A stretch of DNA of 11,277 nt from Gammaproteobacteria bacterium (GCA_024638345.1 JAHEKL010000068.1:1-11277); one strand, 5' to 3'; positions 1 to 6,472 are shown, counted from the first letter of the stretch. The notes: generated from the sequence alone by a model not told the origin. Made by a program: numbers and translations.

Positions 1-228
1 GGGACCCGAGAGCGCGACGATCACGCAGAAGAGGATTGCCACGCGAAGGAAACCCGGAACGCCAACGAGAATCCTGGATCGGGCTACCCAGCCACCCTGG
101 ATCGATCCGGCGGACTCCCCGCGCGAGAAGAGCACGCTCCGGCCCGCACGGGGCCAGGCGAGGAAACCCCAGATCGGAATGATTAGGAGCAGGAAGAGCA
201 GCGCTGGCTGCTCGAACTCGACCGACAT
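1..228 (-). CDS. BatA/BatB-like membrane protein, N-terminal part (cut by window start)
   Basis: The 76 visible residues begin MSVEFEQPALLFLLLIIPIW and hold two membrane segments, at about residues 9-25 and 60-75. The second ends in an ALSGP turn. Between them is a short basic/polar stretch containing SVLFS. This layout (hydrophobic segment after an F..P motif, an aromatic-plus-Ser patch, then a helix ending in Pro) matches the N-terminal domain of BatA/BatB-type proteins, which in full length carry a von Willebrand A domain in the periplasm and work with MoxR ATPases. The VWA domain would lie outside the window, so the family call rests on the N-terminus alone. An in-frame TAG directly precedes the ATG, so no earlier start is possible. 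No strong Shine-Dalgarno sequence is visible. It is 110 nt downstream of the PQQ dehydrogenase gene on the same strand, but a link in function is not evident. An unrelated two-helix protein is the alternative. Confidence 0.6.
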   Translation of the reverse strand, partial: MSVEFEQPALLFLLLIIPIWGFLAWPRAGRSVLFSRGESAGSIQGGWVARSRILVGVPGFLRVAILFCVIVALSGP

Positions 229-338
229 CTAGAAGACGATACCGTTGGTCGCCTCACGGGCGGAGCCTGGCCGATCCCAACGAGCGACGAGCTTCGTCGG
301 GCTCCGGGCGGCTCCGCCCCGTGGACGTTCCCCTTGAG
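229..338. repeat. Nested inverted repeats between PQQ gene and BatA-like gene
   Basis: A perfect 10-bp inverted repeat (GGGCGGAGCC at 258-267, GGCTCCGCCC at 310-319) encloses a second hairpin with a 6-bp stem and 3-nt loop (CGACGA at 285-290, TCGTCG at 294-299). The outer right arm can also fold on itself (306-310 with 315-319). The structure begins about 20 nt beyond the PQQ dehydrogenase stop in the minus direction. There is no T-run after it, so it is not a classical intrinsic terminator. It may slow or end transcription, stabilise an mRNA 3' end, or be chance in GC-rich DNA. Confidence 0.4.
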
Positions 339-2510
339 CTAGGGTCCGAGGCGGAAGACGTAAAGAGCGTTCGCCTCGGCTCTGCTCACGAACTCGGTCG
401 CAAGGAAGGTCGCGACCCGCCAGGGGCTTCCCCCTTCTCGGGCCGCCGTCATGGCAACGTACTGGACGCCGTCGACCTCGAAGGTCATCGGAAAGCCCTG
501 AACCGAGGTGCCGAGCCGCGTCTCCCAGAGGACGTCGCCGTTCTCGATGTCGTAGGCCCGGAACCATCGGTCGTAGTCCCCAGCGAACACGAGACCGCCC
601 GCGGTCGTGAGCGTGGCGGTCAGGAACGGTGCACGCTGCTCGACGCTCCACACCTCCTCCATCGACGCCACGTCGTAAGCCGCCAGCTTCCCGAAGTTGC
701 CGTTTGTGCCGGGCATCTCCTTCCACGCCCGGTCCCCACCGCTCCCGCCGCCGCCCGGCTCGAGCAGCACTTCTCGCCCGGTCATCTCCATGCAGCTCTG
801 GCTGAGTGGAATGACCATGAGGCCGTCCGTGGGCGAGTAGCTGCTCGCCTGCCAATTATGCCCGCCCGCCGTCGACGGGCACACGGACACCCATTCACCT
901 ATGCGCGCGTTCTGGATGTCGTCCCGATACGTGACCGCACCCGTCTCGGCGTCGATCGAGAGGATGTTCTGGAACACGGTCTCCCTCATTCCCAAGAACG
1001 TGCCGTCCCTTCGGTCGAGCTTCCAGAGCACCCCGTGCTTCCCGATCGCGAGCAGCGCGGGCCTTCCCTCGATGTCTGCGAGGACCTGCTCGAAGGCCTC
1101 GTCCATGTCGAGGCTCTCGGCGGGAACGTGCGTCCGGTACCAGACGATCTCACCGGTGTCCACATCCAACGCCAGGGTGGAGTTCGCGAACAGAGTCGAG
1201 TCTGCAGTCGTGAGCCCCCGGCTCGCCGCCACCCAGGGCTTCGCCTGAGCGGTTCCGAAGTAGACCAGACCCAGCTCGGGATCCCAGCTTCCCCCGTTCC
1301 ACAAGTCCGCGCCGGCTCGCATCTCCCAGGTCAGGTCTCCCCAGGTGTCGCCGCCGGGCTCACCCGGACGAGCGATGGTCTCGGTGCGCCAGAGCTCCCG
1401 TCCCGTTCGGGCATCGTGTGCGCTCACGAAGCACTTCTCCGGGATGAACCGCCCGCACCCGTTCACACCGTTGATGACCTTACCGTCCGCGATGATCGGA
1501 CCCGCGGTGTTCCCGAACCCGAGATTCGTGTCCTCCCAGCGCACTCGTCCCGTCCGCGCGTCCAGCGCGACCAGGGTGCCCTCGGGCGTCGCCACATGGA
1601 CCTGATCTTCCCAGAGAGCCACGCTCTGCACGCGCGACCCGATATTCGTGTCCTTGCGACGGTACTCCCAAAGCAGGTCTCCGGTGCTCGCCTCCAAGGC
1701 CTGCACTGAGCCGCCCGCCGTCGTGAGAAACAGAATCCCGTCGCGCTCTACGGCGGCGGTCCGATAACGGCTCCCGTCCGGCAACGCCCAGACCCAGGCG
1801 AGCTGCAGCCGGCCGACGTTGTCCGTGTCGATCTGATCCAGAGGGCTGAATCCCGTCGACCCGGGGGAGCCTCTCCAGTGGAGCCAATCACCCTCGGGCG
1901 GCGACGCGAGCTCGGCATCCGAGACCGCATCGTACGACTCGATGGCACGGAAGGTCTCCGTGACGCTCGTCTCGGTCTCCGAGATCTCTCCGAGGAACTC
2001 CGGTGGGGCCTGGATCGACTCCGGGGATCGGATCGTTCCCACCGTGCCCGGAACCGGAGGTGTGCCCGCGACGACGCCCGCAACGGCCTGAGCTCCTGGA
2101 ATCACGGTGCCGGTCGCGGTGACGGATAGCTCCGAGGCGCCCGACGGGACGTCGTTGGCCTCGAGCAGATACGCAACGACCGAAGCCACCTCGGTATCGC
2201 TCAGCGAACCCGCATTCGACGGCGGCATCGTGGTGCCGATCAGGTCCAGCAGCTCCCCGATCCCGCGGCCGCCCCAGATGTTTCGGAAGTTGGGACCGGC
2301 CAGCTCCGGCGCCTCGAACGAGCCTTGGAAGTTCGCGAGGTGACAGACCGAGCACTGCTCCTGATAGATCTCGGCGCCGGCGGCAGCCTGAGCGGACGTG
2401 TACGTCCCCGGCTGCTGAGCGAGCAGCGCCGGTGCGGTCCCGAAGACGACCATGCCGAGGAGAAGCAGGAGTCCAGAGCTGGAAGTGGTCCTGAGTTCGC
2501 GGCGATTCAT
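339..2510 (-). CDS. Cytochrome c-PQQ quinoprotein dehydrogenase fusion, periplasmic
   Basis: This 723-residue exported protein has a signal peptide (about 1-32), a haem c domain (CSVCH at 53-57, probable axial Met95 in TMPP), a Pro/Thr/Glu-rich linker (about 125-205), and an eight-bladed PQQ dehydrogenase propeller (about 207-723). Propeller hallmarks are FSPLDQIDTDNVGRL near 221, repeated ALDARTG/YDIENG blade motifs, VCPSTAGGHNWQ near 543 and LTTAGGLVFAGDYD near 634. The family oxidises alcohols or sugars and passes electrons to cytochrome c; here the acceptor domain is fused at the N-terminus. Metal-site residues diverge: the usual Asn of GTGNPxPW is Gln422, and the segment that normally carries the Glu ligand is a Cys-flanked loop (C352-C360). 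Asp468, in a DMD motif, fits the catalytic base. The ATG at 2510 has GGAG 8-11 nt upstream and starts the signal peptide. The gene follows the small cytochrome gene by 62 nt. The substrate cannot be told. Confidence 0.93.
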   Translation of the reverse strand: MNRRELRTTSSSGLLLLLGMVVFGTAPALLAQQPGTYTSAQAAAGAEIYQEQCSVCHLANFQGSFEAPELAGPNFRNIWGGRGIGELLDLIGTTMPPSNAGSLSDTEVASVVAYLLEANDVPSGASELSVTATGTVIPGAQAVAGVVAGTPPVPGTVGTIRSPESIQAPPEFLGEISETETSVTETFRAIESYDAVSDAELASPPEGDWLHWRGSPGSTGFSPLDQIDTDNVGRLQLAWVWALPDGSRYRTAAVERDGILFLTTAGGSVQALEASTGDLLWEYRRKDTNIGSRVQSVALWEDQVHVATPEGTLVALDARTGRVRWEDTNLGFGNTAGPIIADGKVINGVNGCGRFIPEKCFVSAHDARTGRELWRTETIARPGEPGGDTWGDLTWEMRAGADLWNGGSWDPELGLVYFGTAQAKPWVAASRGLTTADSTLFANSTLALDVDTGEIVWYRTHVPAESLDMDEAFEQVLADIEGRPALLAIGKHGVLWKLDRRDGTFLGMRETVFQNILSIDAETGAVTYRDDIQNARIGEWVSVCPSTAGGHNWQASSYSPTDGLMVIPLSQSCMEMTGREVLLEPGGGGSGGDRAWKEMPGTNGNFGKLAAYDVASMEEVWSVEQRAPFLTATLTTAGGLVFAGDYDRWFRAYDIENGDVLWETRLGTSVQGFPMTFEVDGVQYVAMTAAREGGSPWRVATFLATEFVSRAEANALYVFRLGP

Positions 2511-2546
2511 GTTGGCTCCGTCTCCGAGGATGTGAGCTGCGAGGCT

Positions 2547-2564
2547 GAGCGGCGAAAGCCGCTC
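2547..2564 (-). other. Intergenic hairpin between cytochrome c and PQQ genes
   Basis: A perfect 7-bp stem (GAGCGGC/GCCGCTC) with a 4-nt loop lies in the 62-nt gap between the cytochrome stop and the PQQ dehydrogenase start. In the minus-strand transcript the loop is UUUC and no U-tract follows. A transcript-processing or stability element that sets the ratio of the two proteins is possible; a weak attenuator is the alternative. Confidence 0.4.
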
Positions 2565-2572
2565 GAGCCATG

Positions 2573-3043
2573 CTAATTCCCTGCGCACTCCGCTCTGGGG
2601 ATCACCAGACCTGGAGAATCCAGTGTCAGATCCGTGGCGCCGGCCGCCACCTCGTTCGATTCGAGGATGTGTGCGACGACCGCGGCCGCCTCTTCGGCAG
2701 TCAGTGATCCGGCCGCCTGGGGGGGCATGGTCGACTGCACCAACTCTAGCAGTTCGCTTACCGGGCGACGTCCCCAGGCGCCGCGAAACATCGGGCCCGC
2801 GAGCTCGGGAAATGCCTGGTTTCCGGTCAGATCGACCTGATGGCAGAACGAGCAGACCGTCTGATAGATCTCGGCGCCGATCGCGGCTTGCACGGACGTA
2901 TAGGTCGCGTCGGCCGTCTGTGCCAGGGCAGTGGCAGGAACCATCAGCCCGAGCGCCACGGCCGAGATCCCGGCGAATGCCAAGACGTTGACGGCGCCAT
3001 TCCGGCTCAGCCGTGCCCCTCTCGCGGGAAGACGATTCATCAT
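2573..3043 (-). CDS. Small periplasmic c-type cytochrome
   Basis: The protein is 156 residues: a signal peptide (about 1-42, ending TALAQ), then one haem c domain with CSFCH at 64-68 and a probable axial Met106 in STMPP. The C-terminus continues about 35 residues past the usual fold and ends with a lone Cys near AECAGN. It likely carries single electrons in the periplasm, probably from the dehydrogenase encoded next to it. By eye, about 55% of some 105 positions match the haem domain of that dehydrogenase, so the two arose by duplication. The start is uncertain by a few codons: GTG 3046, ATG 3043 and ATG 3040 are consecutive in frame and no strong ribosome site is visible. ATG 3043 is used here. 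It is the first gene of the minus-strand unit, with a plausible promoter 50-80 nt upstream. Confidence 0.9.
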   Translation of the reverse strand: MMNRLPARGARLSRNGAVNVLAFAGISAVALGLMVPATALAQTADATYTSVQAAIGAEIYQTVCSFCHQVDLTGNQAFPELAGPMFRGAWGRRPVSELLELVQSTMPPQAAGSLTAEEAAAVVAHILESNEVAAGATDLTLDSPGLVIPRAECAGN

Positions 3044-3097
3044 CACTCGCGCAGATACTCAAGTAAACGCTCAAGGAACCGATGCCGTGGCCGGGGC

Positions 3098-3127
3098 ACA
3101 ATACTCGACGGGCCCCGCACCTGTCCA
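3098..3127 (-). promoter_or_regulatory. Candidate sigma70-type promoter for cytochrome c-PQQ unit
   Basis: On the minus strand, TGGACA (3127-3122; 5 of 6 to the -35 consensus) is followed after 18 bp by TATTGT (3103-3098; 4 of 6 to the -10 consensus). This would start transcription near 3091, giving a leader of about 50 nt before the cytochrome start. In DNA this GC-rich the match is notable but not conclusive. Confidence 0.4.
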
Positions 3128-3337
3128 TCGAGTCCGACACGCCGCGACCACGGAACGCTGACGACCGCCGGCGATCGCGACCAACGGTGAGCCCGGCGCT
3201 CCCTATACCGTCCCAGGCGACGAGGTGGTCCCTCGAGGGGCGCATCCGTCGGAGCGCGCGCGCCCGACGTGCGAGATCGAAGCGGGCACATCGGTCGGGG
3301 CGGCGCAACGCTGCTTGGGGGGTTGGGCGCCCTTTGC

Positions 3338-3366
3338 TTGACCCTGTTCGCCCCGAAACGTATGTG
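3338..3366 (+). promoter_or_regulatory. Candidate sigma70-type promoter for cupin-propeller unit
   Basis: TTGACC (3338-3343; 5 of 6 to the -35 consensus) is followed after exactly 17 bp by TATGTG (3361-3366; only 3 of 6 to the -10 consensus). The predicted leader to the cupin ATG is about 95 nt and contains a GC hairpin at 3404-3417. The good spacing and -35 support it; the weak -10 suggests activator dependence or a false match. Confidence 0.35.
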
Positions 3367-3467
3367 TTCGTCGATCCGACGTCATCCCTCGACCCCGGCT
3401 CGTCGGCGGTCCCGCCGTTGCGGTGCGGTCGAACACCCAGCTCCTCTGGCCACTCGAGAAACGACTC

Positions 3468-4034
3468 ATGAGCTTCGTCGTGAAGAACCGTTGGAAAACG
3501 ACCTACCTGCTCTCTCTGGCCGCGCTCTTCGGGCTGAGCCTCCTCCTCACCTCGCGATCCGACGGATTCGCCGAGCCCGCCGCCGCAGCGACCCTGCCGG
3601 ACCAGGAGCCGGCGTGTCCCGGGGAGCCCATGGGAGTGCAGGCGACCGGTGAGTACGTGAACGAACCAGTGCCGGAGGTGCCCATCAACGGGGAGCCGTG
3701 GGGCGGCGCGCATTGGGCGCCCGGACATCGTTCGTACTGGCACTGCCACTCCGGGGGCCAGATCCTGATGGTGTGGGAGGGCGTTGGGCGGGTCCAGCGA
3801 CGGGGGGAGCGAGTCCAAACGCTTACGCGGGGCAGCAGCATGATCGCCGAGTCGGGTGAGGAGCACTGGCATGGGGCCGCGCCGAATACCGACGCGCAGT
3901 ATCTCCAGGTGTCTCTCCCGGGGACGACGTACTGGATGGAAGAGGCCGCGGACCCGGACTACCTTGGAAACGATATCGGCATCAACTCCAGAAACGAGTT
4001 CCTGCGAACCGGCGTGAGGGAACAGTCCCGCTGA
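3468..4034 (+). CDS. Exported or anchored cupin with Mn-dependent hydroxynitrile-lyase-type metal site
   Basis: The protein is 188 residues: an N-terminal hydrophobic segment (about 11-28, signal peptide or anchor) and one cupin domain (about 65-160). Metal ligands are readable as His92, His94 and Gln98 in YWHCHSGGQIL, plus His133 in EEHWHGAAPN. This His-x-His-x3-Gln...His set, the WHGA.P motif and a following YWMEE match the small cupin family containing the Mn-dependent hydroxynitrile lyase of Granulicella tundricola, where these residues bind the metal. Most relatives have no proven reaction, so cyanohydrin cleavage is only one possibility; other C-C bond chemistry or a carboxymuconolactone-decarboxylase-associated role fits as well. 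Family members are usually about 130 residues and cytosolic, so the export segment is unusual. ATG 3468 is preferred over an upstream in-frame GTG at 3423 because it puts the hydrophobic segment near the N-terminus; GAGA 8 nt upstream is a modest ribosome site. The propeller gene follows after 17 nt. Confidence 0.85.
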   Translation: MSFVVKNRWKTTYLLSLAALFGLSLLLTSRSDGFAEPAAAATLPDQEPACPGEPMGVQATGEYVNEPVPEVPINGEPWGGAHWAPGHRSYWHCHSGGQILMVWEGVGRVQRRGERVQTLTRGSSMIAESGEEHWHGAAPNTDAQYLQVSLPGTTYWMEEAADPDYLGNDIGINSRNEFLRTGVREQSR

Positions 4035-4039
4035 CCGCC

Positions 4040-4045
4040 AGGAGG
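4040..4045 (+). promoter_or_regulatory. Strong ribosome binding site of propeller gene
   Basis: AGGAGG lies 6 nt before ATG 4052. It fixes that start against the nearby ATG at 4059, which is in another frame, and supports translation from the cupin transcript. Confidence 0.8.
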
Positions 4046-4051
4046 ATTCAC

Positions 4052-5152
4052 ATGTGTCATGCGTACCGGGGGCGGCTAGCGCTCCTGACCGGCTTGGGCA
4101 TTCTCTTCGCGCTTCCCATCTCCGATCTCGCCGCCCAGATCAGCACGACGAATCCGTATCGCGCCACGTTCGGCTGGGAACAGCTTCCCGAGGCCAGACA
4201 GCTCGGCGTCGTGAGCGGGGTGTTTCCCGACCCCGACGGCAGTCATCTGTGGATTCTGGATCGATGCAGCGGGAACCAGTGCGCAGGCACGGACATCGAC
4301 CCGATCCTCAAGTTCGACCTCCAGGGGAACCTGGTGGACAGCTTCGGGGCGGGCCTGTTCGCGTTCCCGCACGGGTTCGCCCTGGACGACGAGGGCTTCC
4401 TCTGGGTGACCGAAGGAGGATCGCACGGCGACAGCCGAGCGACACTCGGCGAGACCATGGGGATCGGTCATCAGGTGCTGAAGCTCAACCAGCAGGGTGA
4501 AGTCGTCATGCGGCTGGGAGAGGCCGGCGTCTGGGGGGACGGGCCGGATCACTTCAACGGGCCCTCCGGAGTCGCGATCGCCGCGAACGGGGACATCTGG
4601 GTGTCGGACGGACACCGTGGTGGCAACAACCGCATCGTCAAGTTCTCCCGTGATGGACGGTTCCTCCTAGAGGTCGGGGGAGGTGTCGGCTCCGAGAGCA
4701 AGGAAGCGGCGCGCTTCAGTGATCCGCACGACATCAAGGTCGACTCGCAGGATCGGGTCCTGGTGGCGGATCGGGGAAACTCTCGGATCCAGGTGTTCGA
4801 CCAGGACGGGAATCTGCTCTACATCTGGACGCACTACGGCAAGCCGAGCGGCCTGTTCATCGACCGAAACGACATCCTCTACGCAGGCGACGGACTGTCT
4901 GGCACGGTGCGCACCGGCCCCCCTGACAACTGGCGAAGCAACTTGGGCTGGGAGAAGGGGATCCGAATCGGGGACCTCAAGACCGAACAGGCCTGGGTGA
5001 CACACTTCATCCCTCAGCACGATGAAGACGTCGGCGCCTTCATCGAGTTCCTGGGTGTGGACTTCGACGGGAATATCTACGCGGGGGAGGTCGCCCGGCA
5101 GCGGATGGTCCGATACATCCCGCACCGGCCCCCGGAACTCCTGGAGCGATAG
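4052..5152 (+). CDS. Secreted NHL-repeat beta-propeller, peptidyl-amidating-lyase-like
   Basis: The protein is 366 residues with a signal peptide (about 1-29, ending LAAQ) and an NHL-type propeller filling the rest. Blade motifs recur: FPHGFALDDEGFLWVTEGG (106-124), GPSGVAIAANGDIWVSDGHR (160-179), DPHDIKVDSQDRVLVADRGN (214-233) and FLGVDFDGNIYAGEVARQR (333-351). The NNRIVKFSRDGRF and NSRIQVFDQDGN segments and the two P-H motifs (His107, His216) resemble the catalytic lyase domain of peptidylglycine alpha-amidating enzyme, which binds Zn through such His residues. A full third ligand and the catalytic Arg/Tyr could not be placed with confidence, so this may be a binding or scaffold propeller instead. 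Cys72 and Cys77 could form a disulfide. It is co-directional with the cupin gene, 17 nt downstream, and likely co-transcribed. A terminator-like hairpin lies about 50 nt past the stop. Confidence 0.85.
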   Translation: MCHAYRGRLALLTGLGILFALPISDLAAQISTTNPYRATFGWEQLPEARQLGVVSGVFPDPDGSHLWILDRCSGNQCAGTDIDPILKFDLQGNLVDSFGAGLFAFPHGFALDDEGFLWVTEGGSHGDSRATLGETMGIGHQVLKLNQQGEVVMRLGEAGVWGDGPDHFNGPSGVAIAANGDIWVSDGHRGGNNRIVKFSRDGRFLLEVGGGVGSESKEAARFSDPHDIKVDSQDRVLVADRGNSRIQVFDQDGNLLYIWTHYGKPSGLFIDRNDILYAGDGLSGTVRTGPPDNWRSNLGWEKGIRIGDLKTEQAWVTHFIPQHDEDVGAFIEFLGVDFDGNIYAGEVARQRMVRYIPHRPPELLER

Positions 5153-5201
5153 GCCGCACTCCGACGGTCCGGGCGTCCGACAGCAGACAGGCGGCACATC
5201 C

Positions 5202-5223
5202 CCGCGCGTCTGCGCGGCTTCTT
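5202..5223 (+). terminator. Terminator-like hairpin between convergent genes
   Basis: CCGCGC (5202-5207) pairs with GCGCGG (5212-5217) around a GTCT loop, followed by CTTCTT. It sits in the 85-bp gap between the propeller gene and the convergent Gfo/Idh/MocA gene. The T-tail is weak and interrupted, so ending of plus-strand transcripts is plausible but not certain. On the minus strand it would lie just after that gene's stop and is flanked by few T residues. Confidence 0.45.
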
Positions 5224-5237
5224 CCCGACGTGCCTAC

Positions 5238-6431
5238 TCAGCCCGTCAGTGGGAGATAGACCGCTTCGCCACTTTGTGCGCTTCGGTGGACGGCCTCCGT
5301 CCACTCCATGTAGTGGAGTCCGGATTCGAAGGGCACCATGGTCACCTCTTCCACGCCGCGGATGGCGTTGACGAACTCCTCCTCGACCCGGTAGTAGGCC
5401 TGCGCCTCTGGCGGATTGGGAACCGGAGACAGCTCGGTGTCGCCGCGTCGAGCCGCCATCACGTTCGACCCGCTCACGTGGATCGTGCCCTCCGTGCCGT
5501 AAATCCAGGTCTGACTCCCGCTCGACAACCCGGTGGTCTCGCTGAACCGCATGTGGACCTGGGCGCCGTTGGCCAACTCGTAGAGAACATCCACGTGATC
5601 GGGGATGCTGACAGAGGTGAGCTCGCCGTTCGAGTTCCGGCGATAGGGCACGTTCACGCGGCTCATGGCCAGGACCCGGTCGCCCCGCCCCAGCCAACGC
5701 ATCATGGACTCGTAGGTGGATCCGATGTTCAGGGTGTTGTATCCGCTGTACTGCCGGTCGTGACGCCAATCGAGCTCACCGCCGAAGTCGGGAAACCCGC
5801 GCTGTAGCCGCTGGACCTCGACGGAAAGCACTTCACCCACGAAGCCTTCCCCCAAGAGCCTCTTGAGCACGTTGTCGATCGCGTAGCTCGTCGAGGTCGG
5901 CACGAGCTGGCAGATGAGGTCGGGATGCCGGAGAGAGGCATCGAGCATCTCCCTGGCCTCTTGGGCGCTATTGGCCATCCTCGCCTGACACATCACGTGC
6001 TTCCCCCGCTCGAGCGCGGCGATGGTGAGCGTGCGGTGCATGTACGGCCAGGTGCCGATCAACACGGCGTTCACATCTGTGTCCGAGAGCAGCTCCTCCC
6101 AATTGGAGTAGGCGCGGGGAATCCCGAACTGGTCTGCGACCCTTTGGCTGGATGCCAGGCTTCGATTGGCGACGGCGAGAATCTCTACGCCGGGAATCTG
6201 GCGGAATCCGGGGATCTGGACCGACTGCACGTTGGCACCCGCTCCGATCAGCCCGACGCGGATGGTGTCCTGCCGGGCGCCGTCGATCGCACCGCTCCTC
6301 GATCCCGCCCGAAGCGTGGAGGGTGTCATGGCCGCTGCGAGCGGCAGGGCAGCGGCCGAAAGGAACTCCCGGCGTTTCAGACCGGGATGCGGTGGGGTCT
6401 TGGCTTCGTCGATCATCTCGTCCTCGAGCAT
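5238..6431 (-). CDS. Tat-exported Gfo/Idh/MocA-family protein lacking usual catalytic residues
   Basis: The 397-residue protein starts with a twin-arginine signal (KRREFL at 19-24, then a hydrophobic stretch to about 35). A Rossmann domain follows with VGLIGAGA at 59-66, then the family's C-terminal alpha/beta domain (HDRQYSG near 214, WIYGTEGTIHVSG near 309-321). Members are NAD(P)-dependent oxidoreductases acting mostly on sugars and inositols; Tat export fits folding around a bound nucleotide in the cytoplasm. The usual EKP motif, whose Lys is catalytic, reads Gln-Ala-Arg at 139-141 (HVMCQARMA). The usual His of the GSHxxD-like segment aligns with Thr229 in NIGSTYESMMRW. It may therefore have altered chemistry or serve only in binding. 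Two starts are equally supported, ATG 6431 and ATG 6416, because a 12-nt ribosome-site-plus-ATG segment is duplicated. It stands alone between convergent and divergent neighbours. Confidence 0.88.
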   Translation of the reverse strand: MLEDEMIDEAKTPPHPGLKRREFLSAAALPLAAAMTPSTLRAGSRSGAIDGARQDTIRVGLIGAGANVQSVQIPGFRQIPGVEILAVANRSLASSQRVADQFGIPRAYSNWEELLSDTDVNAVLIGTWPYMHRTLTIAALERGKHVMCQARMANSAQEAREMLDASLRHPDLICQLVPTSTSYAIDNVLKRLLGEGFVGEVLSVEVQRLQRGFPDFGGELDWRHDRQYSGYNTLNIGSTYESMMRWLGRGDRVLAMSRVNVPYRRNSNGELTSVSIPDHVDVLYELANGAQVHMRFSETTGLSSGSQTWIYGTEGTIHVSGSNVMAARRGDTELSPVPNPPEAQAYYRVEEEFVNAIRGVEEVTMVPFESGLHYMEWTEAVHRSAQSGEAVYLPLTG

Positions 6432-6440
6432 CTCGTCCTC
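6414..6440 (-). repeat. Tandem 15-nt duplication carrying ribosome site and ATG
   Basis: On the minus strand GAGGACGAGATG occurs twice, at 6440-6429 and 6425-6414, separated by CTC. Each copy has GAGG 5 nt before an in-frame ATG of the Gfo/Idh/MocA gene. The copies give alternative starts differing by five codons (MLEDE). The duplication adds only acidic residues before the Tat motif. Confidence 0.7.
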
Positions 6441-6472
6441 AGCTCCGGGTGTCCGGCCCCGCGTGCGCGGTC

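Larger units (their letters stand above)
3044..3467. other. Divergent intergenic region between cytochrome and cupin genes
   Basis: This 424-bp stretch has no gene I can support. Open frames cross it on both strands, but they are Arg/Pro/Ser-rich with no recognisable motif, as expected from GC-rich DNA. It holds one plausible promoter in each direction (listed separately), a 10-bp palindrome CCCTCGAGGG at 3230-3239, a GC hairpin CGGCGG/CCGCCG at 3404-3417 in the likely cupin leader, and a CTCAAG direct repeat (3058-3063 and 3070-3075, 12-bp period) in the likely cytochrome leader. The length and the palindrome leave room for regulator binding, but no known operator was recognised. Confidence 0.55.

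Noticed and set aside
321..1709. Long plus-strand open frame of 462 codons opposite the PQQ gene
   Set aside because: It is antisense to a well-supported enzyme, has shadow-type composition and no recognisable domain or ribosome site.
2573..2575. Possibility that the cytochrome and PQQ genes are one gene split by a mutation
   Set aside because: Each has its own signal peptide, haem domain and start, and 62 nt separate them. Duplication explains the similarity.
3230..3239. CCCTCGAGGG palindrome as a specific operator
   Set aside because: A single 10-bp palindrome is weak evidence in GC-rich DNA and matches no operator I know. It is noted only within the intergenic entry.
2511..3872. The PQQ dehydrogenase frame stays open far upstream, as if encoding a protein of about 1177 residues
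   Set aside because: The upstream part runs through the cytochrome gene in another frame and antisense to the cupin gene. It is Arg/Gly-rich without motifs, and a clear signal peptide with a ribosome site starts at 2510.
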